From positions 46,952,464 to 47,016,463 of the forward strand of contig NC_134015.1 of assembly GCF_040712315.1 (NCBI RefSeq): a DNA stretch of 64,000 bases, in the 5' to 3' direction. Source of the DNA: Castanea sativa. Taxonomy: Eukaryota > Streptophyta > Magnoliopsida > Fagales > Fagaceae. Below are positions 48,182-60,016 of this stretch, piece after piece. The position numbers and the translations under genes are program-made. The notes beneath the pieces are model-generated. The model had not been told where the DNA came from, ran no database searches, and saw only the letters and a list, made by a program, of their open reading frames with translations. Every line of letters begins with the position of its first letter. The first letter of the stretch is position 1.

Positions 48182-49098
48182 GAGCATCCACACCGGTTCG
48201 TTTAAAATTTTCTGTTTATATTACACTAAAAACCTACTTTTTCTATTTTACATAAGCAATTTGTAAAAACACCCACATCAGATCATCTATTATATACTAT
48301 CTTTTCTTAAAATAATCATTTAATAATATTATTTTATTATTTAACTTACTCGCCTACCTACCACCCACAACATCCACCACACACGGTCTCCCTCTCCATT
48401 TTTCTCATTTTTTAGAATAGCACTCTCTCTTCTCTCACGATTAGCCATAGCCTTTGTTGCCAAACTGCCCTCCTCTCTCACGATCAGCCATAGCCAGAGC
48501 CCACCTTGAGCTCCGTCCAAGGCCGAAAGCCCCAAATCCTTCGTCATGCCATCATCGGTGGCAGCAAAGATCAGCTGCAACACCGCCACAAACAGTGGTC
48601 CATATCTTCACTCTCTCATGGCAGCAGCGAACACTCCATCCAAGCTTCCATGGCAGTGGCGACAGTAGCTTTGGCGTGATTTTTGGTTTGATTTTTTTAT
48701 TGATTTTGGGTTCCATTTTCTGTTGACTTTTTGTTTGATTTTCCATTGATTTTTTGGTTGGATTATTATGTGTTGTGATGGTGGTGGTGGGGTGGTACTG
48801 GATTGTGGTGGTGGGTGGGTGGTTGATCAGCTATGCTGATTTAGATGAAGAAAGGGAAAGGGAGAGAGAGAGAATGAGATGAGAAAGAAGAGGGATCAGA
48901 CCGGTGACAGAGAAAATAGTATAAAATATTGATTTACAAGGCTACAGTAACCGTGTATATTTACATGGTTACTGTATCAGATGTGTAAATATACACACTT
49001 ATGCACCCACTGATGTGGGCTGTTTTTGAAAAAAAAAAGTGTAAATTTGAGCACTTTTTCTATTATACACACTTATACACCCACTGATGCAATTGCTC
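48182..49098. mobile_element. Non-autonomous TIR element 4, TAA target duplication
   Basis: The left end is 'gagcatccacaccgg' and the right end 'ccactgatgcaattgctc', with 'taa' on both sides (48179-48181 and 49099-49101). The paralogous site near 6570 reads 'cctttcctaacaagtaaac' without insertion, so it arrived after the duplication or was lost from copy 1. Internal open frames around 48341-48746 are not conserved with the other elements and look spurious. Confidence 0.85.
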
Positions 49099-49371
49099 TA
49101 ACAAGTAAACTATTTATTTTCACCTCCCCTGAATATTGAAAAAAGGTTTTAAAAATCCTGGGGGGGAAAAAAAAAAACTTAATAGCAGATGTGTAAATAT
49201 ACACACTTATGCACCCACTGATGTGGGCTGTTTTTGAAAAAAAAAAAAAGTGTAAATTTGAGCACTTTTTCTATTATACACACTTATAGACCCACTGATG
49301 CAATTGCTCTAACAAGTAAACTATTTATTTTCACCTCCCTGAATATTGAAAAAAGGTTTTAAAAATCCCGG
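48978..49371. repeat. Tandem duplication spanning the TIR element end and flank
   Basis: About 186 bp (48978-49163) is repeated at 49186-49371, nearly identical. It includes 'cagatgtgtaaatatacac', the right terminus of TIR element 4 and the adjacent 'aagtaaactatttattttc' flank. The second copy therefore holds an orphan element end. The near identity implies a recent event. Confidence 0.9.
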
Positions 49372-49969
49372 GAAAAAAAAAACTTAAAGATATACCAAAA
49401 TTCCAATTAGAGGGTATAAGGATGACAATTTAAGTAAAGAGTAAAGATAGGACACTAAAGATTTTAAAAAAACTTTTTTTATTCATCTAAGAGAGGTTAG
49501 TATAAATAGTTTGCATTTTAGTGAAAGTGGGTGTCTTTATTTCAAACTAGATGAGAGGTGAGAGGTGATTGTAATAACGAAAAATTCTAAGGAAGAAAAG
49601 TACAATCTTCCCCCAAAAAAGTATATTAACAATCTCATGAGATTGAGACATTTTTCTCAAAATATGCGTGAATCTCACATGTGTGGATCTTATCTACCAT
49701 GAGATTATAGTTTTAGTAAGTAATAATACTAAGCGGTGTGCATGGGTGGAGTTAAGGTTATTTCAATCCAACTCACCATGGTCGAACTAAAAAAATAAAA
49801 AAATAAATAAAAAAGAGTCCAACCCAAGTCATGTTGGCTGGGATGGACAGTTTTTTTACTTTTTTTATATATATATTTTTTAAACCCTGAGCATTAATTA
49901 GAACAATAACAAGCAACAGTATTACAAGTTCCGCTTCCATCTTCCTAAAATTCTAAGCATATATAGCAC
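49372..49969. repeat. Duplicated CRK upstream block, copy 2
   Basis: Aligns with about 6650-7298, including 'gtatattaacaatctcatga' and 'acttttttatatatat', and ends at 'aagcatatatag'. At that point copy 1 continues directly into the proximal promoter, but here a 4.9-kb insertion begins. Confidence 0.8.
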
Positions 49970-50317
49970 CACACACAAATTATTAAACCTACACAAATAA
50001 TCAAACTAAATGGCATTTAATTAGTAAGATATCAAATTATTTCTCAGTTGTTAAATATCAAATAGTTCTATTTTATATCAATGCGAGGGACAAAAGAGCA
50101 ATTAACAAATATATATAATATATTTAAATATAAATGAGTTGGGTGGGGTTAAATAGATTTGTGAATCTCTTAACCCAAACCTGACTCAACTCATAGCCAA
50201 AAAAAGGCCAAATCAACCTAACTCAACCCATCAACTCCTAAAAATCGACCAAACCATCGATGGGTTCACTGCACAACAACTCAGTGAAATACCATTGGCA
50301 AAAGAGGAAGAAAATTA

Positions 50318-50557
50318 GAGCATTCACATCATTCCAAGTATGATAGAAAAATGTGTAAAATTTATACAGTTTTACCTAAAAATGACTCACATCAGTCAGT
50401 AATCGTGTAAATTAACAGGATCTATTCATTTTGTATCTAGTTGTTTATTCTTTCTTTACATTTCTCGAAAATGAAGAAAGAGAGTGGATGGTGATTGTTA
50501 CATGTAATGAAAAAAAACAATTAAAAAAATCAAGAAAATTTTTATTTTAATGAAATA
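50318..50557. mobile_element. TIR element 5, left part, split by a Helitron
   Basis: After 'tta' (50315-50317) it starts 'gagcattcacatcattcc' and shows the family's subterminal 'aaaatgtgtaaaattta' and 'cagtaatcgtgtaaatta'. It is interrupted at 50558 by a Helitron CTAG end. A matching right-subterminal piece, 'agataatctgatgtggaatg', follows the Helitron at about 52221-52284, but the right terminus was not found. Confidence 0.6.
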
Positions 50558-52220
50558 CTAGTCGCTAACCCGTGCGGTGTACGGAAAAACTATTGACTTT
50601 GAAAAAAAATCCAACAATGAGTAAATAGACATTTTGCTAGATAGTATTTTTTTTTAAAAAAAATGAAGAAATATTTAACTTCTATACTTTTTCATAGTTT
50701 AGAAGTGTTGTCTAACATTAAACTTTATTGAGTTGTAAGTGCATAGTTACCGAAATGTACAAAGTAATTTACAATTCTTAAATTAATAAAGCAAAATTCT
50801 CAGTAGTTATATATACACACACATTCAAAACTAATATAAATTGCAAATATATAAACAAAGACCATGATATGAGAAAGACACACCAAGTTTCAAATTTGAA
50901 TACCCATATGACTTTCTCATAGTAATAACAATATAGACAATTCAAAACATGAAACAATATCAAAATTATAATACCTAATTCCATTATCTTTTATGCTGAA
51001 TCCAAACAAATAATTAATTGAAATTAATCAAAAAATAATAATTAATCAACCAAAAATCATAGCTTTTAATAGGAAAACAAAAAATTACATGAACCTAAAT
51101 AAAAAGAATTTATGGTGAAGAATTAAGATCAAACTTCAAAATTTATAGAATCCTTAAATTCTACTTCAAAACCAAACCAAATTCAACAAATTTATATATA
51201 ACATTCTAAATAAAAATTTATCATTCCTTAGGCTGGAAGACATAGGTTGCAGTTTTGATTTTCCTCCAAAAAATAGAGATGTTTTATCTGCCATGTACAA
51301 TAAAAAAAAAATAATTAGTAGAAATTTCAACCCAAAAACCAAACCCATGAAAACAATGTCAATATAAATATGGAAATTAACCCAAATACTCAAAAGAAAA
51401 TCAATTCTAAAGGTATGCTTGGATACTACTTTATTTTGCTGAAAATTGAAAATACTGTAACAAAATAATTTTTAAATATGTGAATAGTACGGTGAGACCC
51501 ATTCTTAATAAAAGTCATGCTGAAAAAAAAGTTTGTGGGTCCTGTGAATAGTGCACGGGACCCACTAGAAGTGCTAAAACGCACTTCTAAAAAAAAAAAA
51601 AAAGCCAAAACGCAAACGCTATAAGCTTATCACCTGTATCCAAATGGATACTAAACATAACAAAAGAATAAAATAGAAAGAAAATCTTAGATATAGACAA
51701 TTATTCACATATGTTGAACTTATTAGAGAGATAGAGTTTCACTCTTTGTTAAGTTTGGATTAAACAAAAATAATTTTATTTTTTAAAAAATAATAATGAG
51801 GAATTTGAGTGTAAGTTGGACTTGTTAAAGAGATAGAGTAACTCTAAGCAATGTTACACTACTTAATATTTTTTAATTGGATGCAAATTTTGGCAAATCT
51901 ACTGTTAGATTATATTATCTTCGTGCATTCTCCATGCTTGCAAAATTTCAAGGTGATCAAAGATTAATAGTCATGTCATCAATCAATTGTTTAAATTCAA
52001 ATTTTTGTAATTTAAAATTATGCATAAAAGATGTGTTTATGGATCAAATGGTAAATTACATTCAATTAGCATGAAAAATGGCATGCATGTTAAGTATATA
52101 TAGAACATGTAATTCAACGGTTGGATTTTTAAAATATGAATTTTATAACAAGTTATTAGGTGGTATAATATTGTTTAAAGTTACATCATGTGTAACTTAA
52201 ACCCAACTCTCTCTCTTTCT
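50558..52220 (-). mobile_element. Putative Helitron, minus strand, nested in TIR element 5
   Basis: Read on the minus strand, it ends with a hairpin 'ccgtacaccgcacggg' (50570-50584) followed by a short spacer and CTAG|T (50558-50561). The 5' end is near 52220, where 'tatagaaagagagagagtt' (minus) precedes TIR-element sequence. The interior is AT-rich and has no Rep/helicase. The 5' border is inferred from resumption of the TIR element, not from a clean TC start. Confidence 0.6.
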
Positions 52221-52284
52221 ATAAATAATGTAAAATAGATAATCTGATGTGGAATGTTTTGAAAAGTGAGTATGTAAAATATAA

Positions 52285-52312
52285 CTAGCCTCATCACACG
52301 CGTGCAATGAGG
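52285..52312 (-). mobile_element. Helitron-like 3' terminus
   Basis: On the minus strand a 24-nt near-perfect palindrome, 'cctcattgcacgcgtg' plus its complement, is followed at once by CTAG|T. The hairpin abuts CTAG more closely than usual. The body to the right (to about 52600) holds two similar stretches, 'cctattttgtagaaaaaa' near 52328 and 52461. The 5' end was not found. Confidence 0.4.
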
Positions 52313-52849
52313 TTTTTTTATTAGTGGTCCTATTTTGTAGAAAAAAATGTGTTTTTTTTTTAATTTTATATATATATTTTTTTTATTTTGAAAATCTGAT
52401 TTATAAGTGGATAAAGTAATTTAAAAATTAATAAGAGATAAACCTTTTTTTTAGTAGTCCTATTTTGTAGAAAAAACTGTGTTTCTTTAAATTATATATA
52501 TATATTATTTTGAAAATCTAATTTATAAATGAATAAAATAATTTGAAATTAACAGGAAAGTGGTCCTATTTTTTAAGTAATGTTTTAGTGAGAGTTAGAG
52601 TTACATTTAGACCATATTATCCTGTAGTTTTATCTCTACTTAAACATAGGAGTATAGGGGCATTTTTGAACTTAAAAAAAATTCCAAAAGGAGCCCTTAA
52701 ATAATAATATAAATAAAATAATAATAAAAAGTAAATTCTTGTGTTAAAACAAGCGGGAATTCTTGCATAGACAGATGCGAAAGTTCTTAAGCAAGGGCAA
52801 AATGGTATATCTGAAGGTGAAGAAGAGAACGCATCATCCGGACCTGTCA

Positions 52850-53280
52850 AATACGCAACCCCGCTGACGCTCTAGTCGGAAAACGCGTTGTTTTGTTTCA
52901 CTTCCCACTCCCAACTGCTTTGTGAACGACTTGCGTTCCAGTCCAATTAGCCTTTGCTTTTTTCGTTAAAATCCTGCCTTTCGATCCTTCCTTTGACTTT
53001 TTGCATTATACTTCTACTATTTCTTTGACACGACACCATTCCTTTACACACTAGATACTACCTTCTTCTTTTTTGTTTTTTGTTTTTTGTTTTTCACTCT
53101 CTTTCTTGGTATCATTTATTAGTTACAAATACATGACCTTTTTCTTTCTTTCTTTCTTTCTTTCTGGGTATCATTTTTTAGTTCCAACTATATCAAATTC
53201 AACCGCAGAAGCCCAAGCTCGATCTTGTACTCACATCTAGCTCAGCATTTCAGCAACCCATTATCCAAAAAAAGTAAGTC
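52850..53280 (+). promoter_or_regulatory. Orphan promoter and 5'-UTR-like stretch with splice donor
   Basis: A locally GC-richer region has CT-rich tracts, including (TTTC)n near 53142-53164. It ends with a UTR-like segment ('caaattcaaccgcagaagcc') and a consensus donor 'aaaaaaagtaagtc' near 53270. No coding exon follows within the next 1.5 kb. It may be a gene fragment carried by a transposon, or the start of a gene whose body is lost. Confidence 0.3.
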
Positions 53281-54873
53281 ACTCTAATCTAACCTCTCCT
53301 ACCATGAATTTTTCTTTTTCAATTAAACTTGTTGTAAATTTTGTTTCTTATCGGTGGAATTGAATATGTGAATTTGAGTTGATTTGATCTTTTGTTTTGC
53401 GGATTTCATAAGGAAATAAAAAAAAGTACAACAACTTCTCAATTCTCAAACTTTGACAACGTCTTCACACTCATGCCTCTTAACTTGATGGAATTAATTA
53501 ATTGTGTTAAGTTTATTGTTTTCTTCTCCTCTTCATCTGAAACTACTGGATTTCAATGAAAAAAGGAAAAAAGAAAACCAGAGTTTACAAGTTAAAAAAC
53601 AAAACCAGCTCAGCTTGAAGCACGTGTACAGTTGTACATAAAATTTATTTATCTGTCTCAAAAAAAATGGATACCTATATATGCTTTATTTTAAGGACAA
53701 GTAATAGAAGATGGGGTTTAACTCAGAATTTTCTCCCTCAAAAAAAAAATCCGAATTTTTTTCACTTGTTAATAAATAAAGTTATTACCGGGATTCGGGA
53801 AAGGATTTTTGGAAAAACGTTTTCCCTATTGACAGAATTTAAAAGTTACAAAAATAAATAAAATAAAATAAGATAAATACTTTTATTTATTTTTTTGTTG
53901 AATAAAAAGAGTAATCTTTTTATTTTTATTTTCAAAGCATAAAAAGTGTAATCTCAAAAAAAGAATAGAGTAGTCAATGTCCGGTAGTGCGCAGTGACGA
54001 ATTGGCGTGGGTGGAATTGTAACGACGGTGGGATTGGTGGGGCCTTAATTTTGCGTGGATATTTCTTTGAGGTTGGTGGTGATCTGGTCGAGGCATTTAT
54101 GATTTATCATTTTGGGCAGACTTAAACGTTTTGTGGGACCATATTATTAATTTCTTTTGGGCTGTGGGTTCTCTGATTACTACATTTTTGTTTTTTTTTG
54201 TTTTAATTGGGTTGTACACGTGGTTACTGCCCCTGGAACCACCTAGGCACTAATAAGGGTGAGACTACTCACAACTCTCAGACTCGCAAATGTTTAGTTG
54301 TGGTCCTTACTCCTTAATCCTAATCTACTTTTTTTCTTTTTTCTTTTTTTAGTGCAAGGTGAACTTTTATTTGCAATCAAGTGTGGTACATATGTGATGT
54401 TTTATCAAATTATACCCAAAAAAAGTAGGAGAGTGAAGGGTGGGACCAAACTATCTCCTTATTTGTCCTAGTGATGCAAGTACCATCACACGGACAATGC
54501 TACAGCAAGACGTGCCCTTTTGAATTGAGTTGATCGAAATGAAAAGCTCAACCGTTCACACTTCAAGGACGGTGTCAAACAAATCAATGCTATTACTGGT
54601 TTTAGTTTCACACCTCTAGACTATGCTAATGGGGATCGAGGATCTTGTTTAACAAGTTGTGTAACTAGTACCCACTTTTTTTTTATTCATAGTATGTCAA
54701 AGTGACAGGTTATGATTGGTCTGACATCATTTTCGTAGGGATCTAGTATCGAACACTCTTTTTTCAATTTCGAATCATGACTTATTAACTCAAAAAGTTG
54801 TGAAAAAATGAGAGCAGAAGTGTATGGATTTAGACTTTCTCAGTTTCTCTTCTCCAACAAAACATCAAGTTTA
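53281..54873. other. Intergenic stretch, no gene seen
   Basis: AT-rich sequence with T- and A-runs. The small open frame at 53667-53861 is low in coding character. No known element ends were identified. Confidence 0.5.
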
Positions 54874-55280
54874 TCTTGAAATTTGCTCCATATTTTACTT
54901 TAAAAAGATGCTGATATGTCAAGAATGAAGGCTGTTGGATCCCACAATTATGGCGAGAGGACTTTTGCTAACTGCTAATGATGGTTGCAAGCATGAGTTG
55001 ACATCAATATGTCCTACTGTGAAAAGAAAAGAGAAAAAAAAAAAGTTTTTTAAGGAAAAATACATCATAATGAGGATTATAAATGCTTTCTTGTTTGAAT
55101 TGTCATGTGTAATTGTCGTTCTTTATTCTCAACAAATTTTCTTACCTGTTCTCTTCTTCCTTATAGGTACACAACAACTTTGTATTTCTTCTTGGCACAG
55201 GGATAGTACTGAAATTCATTGTTCAACAGCCTTACAATTAATATCAGACACAGTAATACAAATACTAATTTGTACCAAAA
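54874..55280 (+). promoter_or_regulatory. Conserved proximal upstream region of CRK copy 2
   Basis: Aligns with 7299-7713 with small differences up to the ATG. An open frame starting at 54935 and running into the gene in another phase is not real; it differs from the conserved CRK frame. Only about 400 bp of shared promoter remain next to the 4.9-kb insertion. Confidence 0.5.
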
Positions 55281-58200
55281 ATGAAGAAAGAATTCCCGTT
55301 TGTCCCTTCCCTATATGTTATCTTCCTTGTTATCAAAACTTTATTAATCCTGGAAATAGCAATGGGAGATCCAAGAACTCAGACAGTAAATATAACATGT
55401 GGCAACCAAAAGGAGCACAATTCCTCTATTTTTGTTCCAAATTTTGTTGCTACAATGGAAAACATCAGCAACCAAATGAGAGTTTCAGGTTTTGGATTAG
55501 CAATTTCAGGTTTAGGCCCTGATACTAACTATGGCCTTGCCCAGTGCTATGGTGATCTCTCTTTACTTGATTGTGTATTATGCTATGCTGAAGCTCGCAC
55601 AGTTCTTCCCCAGTGCTTTCCTTTCACCGGAGGTCGTATTTATCTCGATGGTTGCTTCATGAGGTCAGACAATTATAGCTTCTTTCAGGAGTATACTGGA
55701 CCTGGTGACAGGGCCATCTGTGGGAATACAACTAGGAAGAACTCAACGTATGAAGAATCAGTTAGACAGGCTGTGAGCAGTGCAGTTCTGGCAGCACCAA
55801 ACCAAAATGGCTCTGCAACAGCTCAGAAGACTGTACCTGGGGCAGTGAATGAGGCAGTTTATGTGCTGGCTGATTGTTGGAGGAATTTAAATGCAAACTC
55901 CTGCAAAGCATGTTTAGAGAATGCATCTGCTTCAATATTGGAATGCTTGCCTTGGTCAGAGGGGCGAGCATTGAACACTGGCTGCTTCATGAGGTACTCA
56001 GACAAAGATTTCCTCAACAAGAAACCGGGAAATGGAAATTCAAAAGGTAAATGAACTAGGGGTTGGTCAAACGCGTATCATTATGTTTGGTGACCCAACT
56101 TGTAGGTTTAGGGACCTTTTTATGATAGTAAATTTGACCTGATTATGAGTTTCGATTGATGATTTTTGCAGGTACAACCATAGTGATAGCAGTTTCAGTT
56201 GCCAGTTCGGTGGTTCTGCTGGTAGTTGGAGTAGCAATTGGAATTTATATCTGGAAGCACAGATATATACAAAAGAAACGAAGAGGTAAAAAGTTTTTTC
56301 TGGAAAGATGTGGCAGTCATGGTGCAATGATCTCAATATTATATCAAACCAAAGTTGTAGGAATCTAGATGCTTGTACTTCACAAAGCCTCCAAATGTGT
56401 TAAATATACTTTAAAAAGAAGGAAAAAATTTAGGCAGCTCAATCTGCTATATAATGCATGATTGATTGCCTCCTTTGATTACAAATTGCTACCCTAGTTC
56501 CTCATTACTATTCAATTCTGGCTCCCAAGGTTCAAATGATACAGAAAAGCTGGTGAAAACACTTAATGACAGTAGCCCGAACTTCAAGTATTCCACACTT
56601 GAGAAGGCTACAGGATCTTTTGACGATGCCAACAAACTTGGGCAAGGAGGATTTGGAACAGTTTATAAGGTAGTTTCTCTTCTTCCTCATGCCCCCATAA
56701 ATTTCCCTAACCAAATCCACTTTATCAAATTTTGTCAGAGAATTATCAGTTTTCTCTGTCACAGGGAGTTTTGCCTGATGGAAGGGAGATTGCTGTCAAG
56801 AGGCTTTTCTTTAACAATAGACATAGAGCAGGGGATTTCTACAATGAAGTTAACATTATAAGCAGCGTGGAACACAAAAATCTGGTCAGGTTATTAGGAT
56901 GCTGTTGTTCTGGACCTGAAAGCCTACTTGTCTATGAATTCATGCCTAACAAAAGCCTTGACCGATTCCTCTTTGGTAATTATTGAAGTTTTACATTCAT
57001 GTGTGAAATATGAGTAGCTAAGATTCTAGAAAATTGGTTGGGAATGCATGGTCTGTTAGTTTGGAGTCGACGTTAGCATGCACACATGTCCTTCGATTAA
57101 TGACAAATAATTATGAAAAAGAAGAAGAAGATGGGTTTTAGCAATTAGGCACCATAAAAAGCAAAAGATCCATAGCTATTGCCTACTACTTACAGTAATG
57201 TCTCATTAAGTTACTAGTCAGATAAAAGATGATAACACATACTAACAATTGATGTACCCTATATTGTTTTGAAAAAAAAAAAATGCCAGATGCAAACAGA
57301 GGCAAGGCACTGAACTGGGAGAAAAGATATGAGATTATTGTGGGGACAGCGGAAGGTTTGGTGTACCTTCATGAGAACCCCAAGAACAGAATCATTCATA
57401 GAGATATAAAAGCTAGTAACATCTTGCTGGACTCAAGACTTCGTGCTAAAATTGCTGATTTTGGGTTAGCTAGATCTTTCGAAGAAGATCAGAGTCACAT
57501 CAGCACTGCCATTGCAGGAACACTGTAAGTATTTCTTTATTGATTGTTTGAATCATTGAAGGGTTTTAAATATCAAATTTCTGAAAATCCACATCCGAAA
57601 ATTTTGTAACTAACATTAAAGCCCAATATAAGAACATGTGATTGAGCATGACCACTCTATGGAGGATCCATAGCCAAAGCTAAAAAATTTGTGACTAAGA
57701 TTGGGTTGTTGTTGTATAAGAACAAATATTAGGGATAAGAGATAATAATTTTAGAAGTTTATTTTCCCATGTGTTCAGAACAATACTAATTTATTTATGT
57801 CTATATAGAGGATATATGGCTCCAGAATACCTAGCCCATGGCCAGTTAACAGAAAAGGCCGATGTCTACAGCTTTGGAGTGCTTCTGTTAGAGATTGTTA
57901 CGGGAAGAATGAACAACAGGAGCAAAACCTCAGAATACACAGACAGCCTAATCACAATCGTAAGATCTTCCAAAAATAGTTTTCTTATACTACAATTTTT
58001 CTGACAAGAAAGATTAATTAAATGAGCTCTTCTATCCTTTTCTCACCTGTAATATGTTTTCTTTTTTTGGACAAAACAGACATGGAAGCATTTTCGATCA
58101 GGGACAGTTGATCAATTATATGATCCAAATCTAATGTTGCATAATCATTACAACGTAAATGTTAAGAGTGAGATTTTAAGAGTGCTGCATATCGGACTTC

Positions 58201-58421
58201 TGTGCACCCAAGAGATTCAGTCATTACGACCAACAATGTCAAAGGCACTACAAATGTTAACAAATAAGGATTATGAACTCCCTGCACCTACAAATCCTCC
58301 TTTTATAGATGAAAAAACGATGGAACTGACAGACATGTGTGAAGACCCATGTTACCCTCTTAGACCAGGATATTCTACTTCGATTGCTACTATCTCCGAA
58401 ATTTCTTTCTATCCTAGGTGA
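55281..58421 (+). CDS. Cysteine-rich receptor-like kinase (CRK), copy 2, seven exons
   Basis: Exons: 55281-56046, 56172-56285, 56530-56669, 56765-56975, 57290-57524, 57809-57959, 58080-58421; each has the same length and phase as in copy 1, giving 652 residues. Signal peptide, two DUF26 domains (C89/C98/C101 and C199/C208/C211), a membrane helix and a complete kinase ([12 protein letters not shown]352, HRD D449, DFG) are all present. It differs from copy 1 at about 44 residues by eye, 25 of them between 13 and 117 in and just before the first DUF26 domain. Intron 2 lacks the solo LTR and keeps about 46 bp missing in copy 1. The same ligand class and substrates would be expected, but ectodomain specificity may differ. 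Confidence 0.93.
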
Positions 58422-58691
58422 CCATGTTGGTACTGTCTCTGGCAGTTTCTTTGTGTCCCAGTCACCGTAAGAGGAGGGACAAAGGATGGTTTCTCATAAA
58501 ACCAGTGCTCGAATCACATGATGTCTTTTTAAGTGAAAGAAACCACAGACCTCAAGTTGCAACCTCGCTTCGGCTTCTTGTTGGCATTTGGCAGCCTACT
58601 GACGATGGTGCACACGAAATAACTCCTAATAAATCAACTGATGATGTGCACATGACGGTGCGCAAGGTAGAGGTGATTGATTTATTGTAAA
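58422..58691 (+). other. CRK copy 2 3' UTR and flank, cut by a Helitron
   Basis: Aligns with 11203-11450 and 33465-33715, ending at 'gattgatttattgtaa'. In the other copies this is followed by 'attttggttctttctgtac'; here a Helitron end intervenes. It includes a small insertion 'ctgatgatgtgcacatgacg' not seen in copy 1. Confidence 0.7.
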
Positions 58692-60016
58692 CTAGATGAT
58701 GTTCCGCGCAATGCGCTCACTAATTTACAATTTCATATTTTTTTTTTAAGAAACATTTACAATTTCATTTGAAATTATTTATATGTATATTAAGACCTAC
58801 ATATAATACTTATTTTGTTATATAATATTTATGTTTGCCCATAATATTATTGAATACTTTGAAACATGATTTTCTTAATTCATATTTTATTTAAAAAAAA
58901 TTTTGTATAACATTATAAGACTATAACATATTATAATATTTACTGTTAAAAGTATATTTTATTTTTTAAACTAATTTAATGATTTTGAAACCTATAAATA
59001 AGAATTTAAAGCATAAAATATTTTTATATCTTAAAATTATATAAATTTAAGCGACCGAATACTTCCTCAACCACATTATTCTCACAATCAAATACAGACC
59101 TCAATTGCAAACTTATCTTAATAAAATTAAGGAAATCATTTGTAAGTATCAATATAAAGAGAACATGAATAAACAAAGAGAAATTGGCTAAAAACATATC
59201 CATTTATCAAAATTAAATTATCTTTAGTTGGGTTTTCGTATCTTTTAAAAAAAAGCAGAAAATTCTTTGAAATCATCATTGATTTTTATTTTTATCACTA
59301 TATGGGCCATTCCATAAAATAGCAATAAAAATAAACCTACAAATTATGAGTTTTAGCTCAAAATTTCAACAAAAAAAAAAAAACCAACTTCATAAATAAT
59401 CAATTCTTTAGCTCTAAAACAAAAATATTTATGACTTTTCCAAACCAAAATTCCAAACACCCAAGACTCAAAGCGAATCATGACCTTCACAAAATTCGTA
59501 ACATCTAACTATAATATCAAAACTGTAAGCTACTATCACTGAATAAAAAACACAAGCCCCATTCCTTGGTCATAGCCTCCTCATATGAGTTAAGATCAAA
59601 TGGTACTGTAATATTAGAGTTATGTAGGTGTTGTTGAAAGATTGATGGTAAATGACATCATTTTTTGTCTGAGTATATTTGAGATGGAATGGCATAAAAA
59701 GCTCTAGACATGTACATATAAAGGAGTAGAAGTGAAAATGGTGAATGTAAATGCAAAAAGATTTTTGTGTGTAAGAGAGAGAGGAAAAGTCTTGAAACAT
59801 TAAACCAAATGAAACAAATATTAGTCTTAAAACATTGAATAAAAAATATAACAAAAAGTTGTCTTGAAATATTAAACCAAAGGAAATAAAGAGTCTATTT
59901 TTAAATTTATTTTTATCTCTAATGTGGCTTAAGAGTATTTCAATTCTTTTCATAGAGTGTGCCATATGATAGAACCTTATGTTTTCCAGCATGAGTTCTC
60001 TGCTTTTATATATAAT
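58692..60016 (-). mobile_element. Putative Helitron B, minus strand
   Basis: On the minus strand the 3' end has a 'gcgcattgcgcgg' hairpin (58705-58716) and then CTAG|T (58692-58695). It was inserted after A in the CRK2 3' flank, whose empty site is visible in copy 1 ('ttgtaaattttgg'). The 5' end is placed near 60010, where the minus strand reads 'attatatataaaagcagaga'. No Rep/helicase was seen. The expected right host flank is absent because another Helitron follows. Confidence 0.6.

Larger units (their letters stand above)
49970..54873. other. 4.9-kb composite insertion upstream of CRK copy 2
   Basis: In copy 1 'aagcatatatag' is followed directly by 'cttgaaatttgctcc'; here the two are 4.9 kb apart. 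The insert contains a TIR-element remnant (50318-50557 and 52221-52284), a minus-strand Helitron (50558-52220), another Helitron-like 3' end (52285) and a promoter/5'-UTR-like stretch (52850-53280). No intact gene was found. The insert's own ends show no clear terminal signature, so it may be several events. Confidence 0.75.

Noticed and set aside
54935..55522. 195-codon open frame overlapping the CRK copy 2 start
   Set aside because: It runs in a different phase from the conserved CRK frame; the equivalent frame is broken in copy 1.
59570..59992. 140-codon minus-strand open frame
   Set aside because: AT-rich, Phe/Leu/Ile-heavy translation within Helitron B with no domain or homology evident.
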